Origin: Paralithodes platypus
Taxonomy: Eukaryota > Arthropoda > Malacostraca > Decapoda > Lithodidae
Length of the DNA: 64,000 bases
Assembly (NCBI GenBank): GCA_032716605.1
Contig: CM064539.1
Span: 1,564,508-1,628,507, forward strand
Direction of reading: 5' to 3'
The notes beneath the pieces were generated by a model. The model was not told the DNA's origin and did not search any database. It worked only from the letters and a program-made list of their open reading frames with translations. Positions 58,401 to 62,954 of this stretch are shown here, one piece after another (the stretch's first letter is position 1; each line of letters begins with the position of its first letter). The translations under genes and the position numbers were made by a program.

Positions 58401-61400
58401 CACCCCCGCCCCCCGGCACACGGTCCAACTGGTGGAAGCTCATGTACGGACACAGCTGCTGCTCAGACAACTTTAGGCTCGATGGCATCTGGGCCTGGAG
58501 AGAAACATTGATACAGTATTCTAGCTAACTATAACACCAGCCCACCCAATTTGATGAAATTTATTTGAATTTGGGTTTGTTAACCCACGAAATCCTGGAG
58601 GCCTCATATGAGGCAAAAAAAAAAAATTGGCAGGCATCCGGGAGGCCTCATATTAGGCAAAATATGCGGCTAATAATCGCCGCTAAAATCATCATAACAC
58701 GGCAACCACTTGTCGTAGCGATGTCATCTCAACGGCAGTCTACAGAAAACAAAAAGCTCTACAATTTGCAATTGAGTTGACGGCTCTAGGTGGTCTCAAT
58801 CAGTAGCTACTGAATTATGAAGTTTGCCTGTACCCAAATGGCCCCGGACACATCGATCGAGATCATCCTCCCGGATTTTGTGGGTTAAAGGAATATCCAA
58901 AATAAAGAAAATAAATCAAATTGTGACTGAAAAAGATTCCACTATTACTATTATTAGATTACTTAAAATTAAATCAAAACTTTTATTTCATTATGAATAT
59001 GAAAAAATTACAGACGTAGATATAAAGAATGGATAAAACTTACCTGATACCACTGATTAATATCAAAGACGGCCAAGTAGTGATTAACGGAGAGTCTGTT
59101 ATCTTCCAGAACACCGCCAACCCAGCCAAACATACACAGAGACTGCTCAGGCACTGATCCAGCTGAAAAAAACCCACCAAAACACATATATTATATGTTA
59201 ATTAACCCTTTCCCTGCAGGAGACATTCCTGAACAGCCTTTTAAAGCCTGTAAAATCGAGTGCAAGGGAGCTGGAGTGCAACAGGCCACACGTCCTTCTC
59301 CCAGCCAGGCGGCCGTGGAACTCTGAGTCAGAGTCTCGCAAGATATACAGTGCTGCCAAAGGTAAATGTAGCGAGATATTAGCGAGAATTGCTCATTTTA
59401 CCGAATGTCTATGGTAGCGCTGAGGGTGAACCCCGCGAGCTACGAAGCTCGTTTTGGTGTCATTTTGAAGCTATTTTCTTTTAGTTTTTCGCTGAATACA
59501 TTTAATTTCATTCAGACACTTGCCTAATCAATCAGGATTGCCTGATGGAGCCTTAATATGGCGGAAATATGCCCGCAGAGAAAGTGTTAAGCCGAGCAAA
59601 ATTGTCAGGAGGTAGGTAGAATAGAACACAGATTGGAGTTATCCGATTGAAAGGGTTAAGCTAAACAAAACAAAAATAAATAAATACAAAAACAAAAATA
59701 CTAATAATAATAAAATACCGGTACTGTATTACTAACCATCCTCATCAGGCGTCGCGAGTGTAGAGACGGCCCCGGTAGCCGCCGCGGTCGCTGCAGCGGC
59801 GGCAGCGGTGGAGGTGGTATGGTGGACACAGGTGGCGGCAAACACTACACTGGGCCGGGCCGCCTCACCCCGCACCCCACCTAGGCCACCCACGGCGTCA
59901 AACTCGAACCTCGGGGAGATGGAAGTGAGCCCCTGGTACCACAGACCGTGACCCTCGATCCACACCTTGTTCTCGTAGTTCATGGCGTACATGGTGCACA
60001 GCGCATTGGAGCCGGATTTGTCCTCTCTACGGCTCTCTGGTAACAAGCAAGGAGCATAAGGAATTATAGTGTAAAACTTGCAAAATAAACAAACCCAAAC
60101 TGGGACGAGACAAGATAAAGGTAAAATAACTCATCAAAATCGCTATGTGGAAACAACGCTTAAGCAAAATAATAATTCTTTATAAATAAAAGAACACAAT
60201 CCACCACATACGGTGTACATTACTATATGAGCTAGTATATAAAGATTTAATAGTTAAACATTAACACAATTAACAGCTTCTTATAGTATATAAACTTATA
60301 AAGTCATCAACAAAGATGTTATGATCTGGAAAATGGTATAGTGACTCATGATTATAGTTTAGAAATTACAGTAAACACCCGCCCTTTCGGAATTCCAAGA
60401 CTTTCGGACGAGCATTTCAATTCGGACTCATGGTTCAGCCTTTCGGATTTGTCCGAAAGGCTGAGAAAAATTAAATCGCATTCGGACTTGTCTGGTTAGG
60501 TGAATGTGTCTTCGGACATTATTTCTGACAAGTCCGAATGGCAGCGGTTTCCCCCCGATGAGTCTGAAAGGGCGGGGGTTACTGTATTGATATTGTACCA
60601 ATAACTGTGTAAATCATGTTTTAATTAAGGTAATATGGTTTTATCGAGTTTATTTTTGTTTGAGCGTATTAATAAGCGCTCATTTAAATAAGAAAAAATT
60701 ATTATTATTAAATACCTGCAGGGTTCCAGCTGCGACACAGCCAGAGGTATACAAAGTTCTTGGGGTCATTCTCGGGTTCCTGGCAGGCAAAGGACAACAC
60801 GGGAGGCATGTTCTCTTCATAAGGACTGGTGCAGCTGTAAGGAGGTATTCAGTCATATTATTCAATTGTAAAATTTGCAAAATAAACAAACCAAAACTTT
60901 AGACGAACACAGTAAAAAAGACAAAACAACTTATCAAAATCGCTATGTGGAAACAACGCTTAACCCTTCTTGCCTGGGCTCGCCATCCTAAGGACATTAT
61001 TGAGATCCGGGACTTTTCATATCTGTAAACTGGCGTTGAGTAGAGCTCTCTAGGTCAACTGGTTCAGTTGTGATGACGATTTCCGTGGAGAGATTCGATG
61101 CGATGTTAGCAATATCGGACATTTGCAGACACTAATTTCGTCATAGCATACAACAACAACATTGATTCGACGTCTCCTTTTTGTTTTCGGAGGTGCGGTG
61201 TCGCAAAGACAGGCTTTGTTTACATGCGTCGGACGCACGGCTTTCAAAACACGCTTAATAGGCTTTCAAGCTTACGGATTTTAAAATGACACCCGGGCTC
61301 CTGCCCATCTGCCGCGGTGTCATTTTAAAATGACAACCAGGCAGGAAGGGTTAAGTAAAATAATAATTTATAAATAAAAGAACACAATCAACCACATAGG

Positions 61401-62916
61401 GTGTACAGTACATTACTATATGAGCAAGTCAATCTGGTTCCCAAGCAAACTGATCGCACATATAACAATGCACCATCGTCATGTTCAAGAAATTAGTCAA
61501 TTTAGGAAGTCAGACAGAGCCCGAATAGGGACAACACAACAGAGAGAGCTACAATAAACTTACTCAATGGTGAGGGTGGAGAGACTGATAATCTGGAATG
61601 CCCCGAAGTTGTAGCCGACGATAAGTGATGCCAACTGTGGGATGAAGGCCAGCGCCGTGATGGACACCAGGTGGGAGGGCGTCTCAAACAACACATTATC
61701 ATCGGGGCCAACCAACTGGAACCTCCCGTTGTATATCATACCATCTACGATAAACACAAAATGTATTAACAAAGTTTATAAATAATGAAGGGAAAACAAA
61801 ATATTGTACTGTACTGTCAACTGGGTAAATTAGGACTTACGTGCCAATATAAAATTACAGTAGATAAACTAACCGTCTCGCGTTTACGATACAATTTGCA
61901 TTTTTACCAGGATTATTTAACCCCTTAACCCTCCACACCCGGCTGGACACCATAGAGTTCATATCGAGTTCGCCCCGTAACGCCCGGCTGGCCTCCATAG
62001 ATCCATTGCATTATGTCTTAGCGGATGGTCCGTATGACCAACAAGAACAAACACACAGCCAGTCAGTCAGCTGACTCTTGCTTGCTTGTGGACCTCTCGC
62101 AAGCTTGCATTGATAATCAAAATTTATTTTCTCTTTCAGGGCATCTAGGACTTTGTCATATTGTTCTAGCAACTGTGAGATATGATCTTCCGGCTCTAAA
62201 CTCTAGTTGTTCTATGTTGTGAAACCTATTTTCTTGAATATATTCAGATTTTTCCTTGTAACACCAAAAATGTTAGTGATGCAAGATTTTAATGCTACTG
62301 GGCGATAGTTTTTCTGCAGGGCCTTACCGGTACCTCCTCCTTTGTGGAGTGGTACAACTGCTGTAATTTTAAGGCTTTTTTGGATTTCTCTAGTAAGCTA
62401 TATAAATAATTTTAATCAAATTAACCATTCTGCCTTGGCGATCTATTTACGCTCCGTCGCCGCGGGTTGAGCGTTATGGCTTTATTTTCTTAATAGCTAA
62501 GCAACGGTAATAGGTAGAAAGACATACTTAATTGGAAAATGAAGTACATACTGTTATCTTGATCCTGGTGTTGACCAGACATAGCTATGTTGTCGGCTTG
62601 TTGAGTTATGTGGCTGTAAATATTACGCTCGCGGGAATATAAGAGGTCTACCGAGGTCCGTGGTGAAGGTTCAGTGTTGTGTATAAGAGGCCTGCCGAAG
62701 TGCGGGGGTTAAACCCTTCAGCACCATGACGTAATTTTCATCATATTCTGGTTATCATTAGACGATTTTCTTTAGTTTATAATCTACCTCTAGATCTCAA
62801 AGGGGTAAATGCAATCTCAATTAACCCTCTGAATAACATAGGTCCTTCTGAAACTGCATATAATCATCTAACTTTAGCCAGAATGAAAGGTATAAAGACG
62901 TCTTGGTGATGAAGGG

Positions 62917-62954
<38 letters not shown>

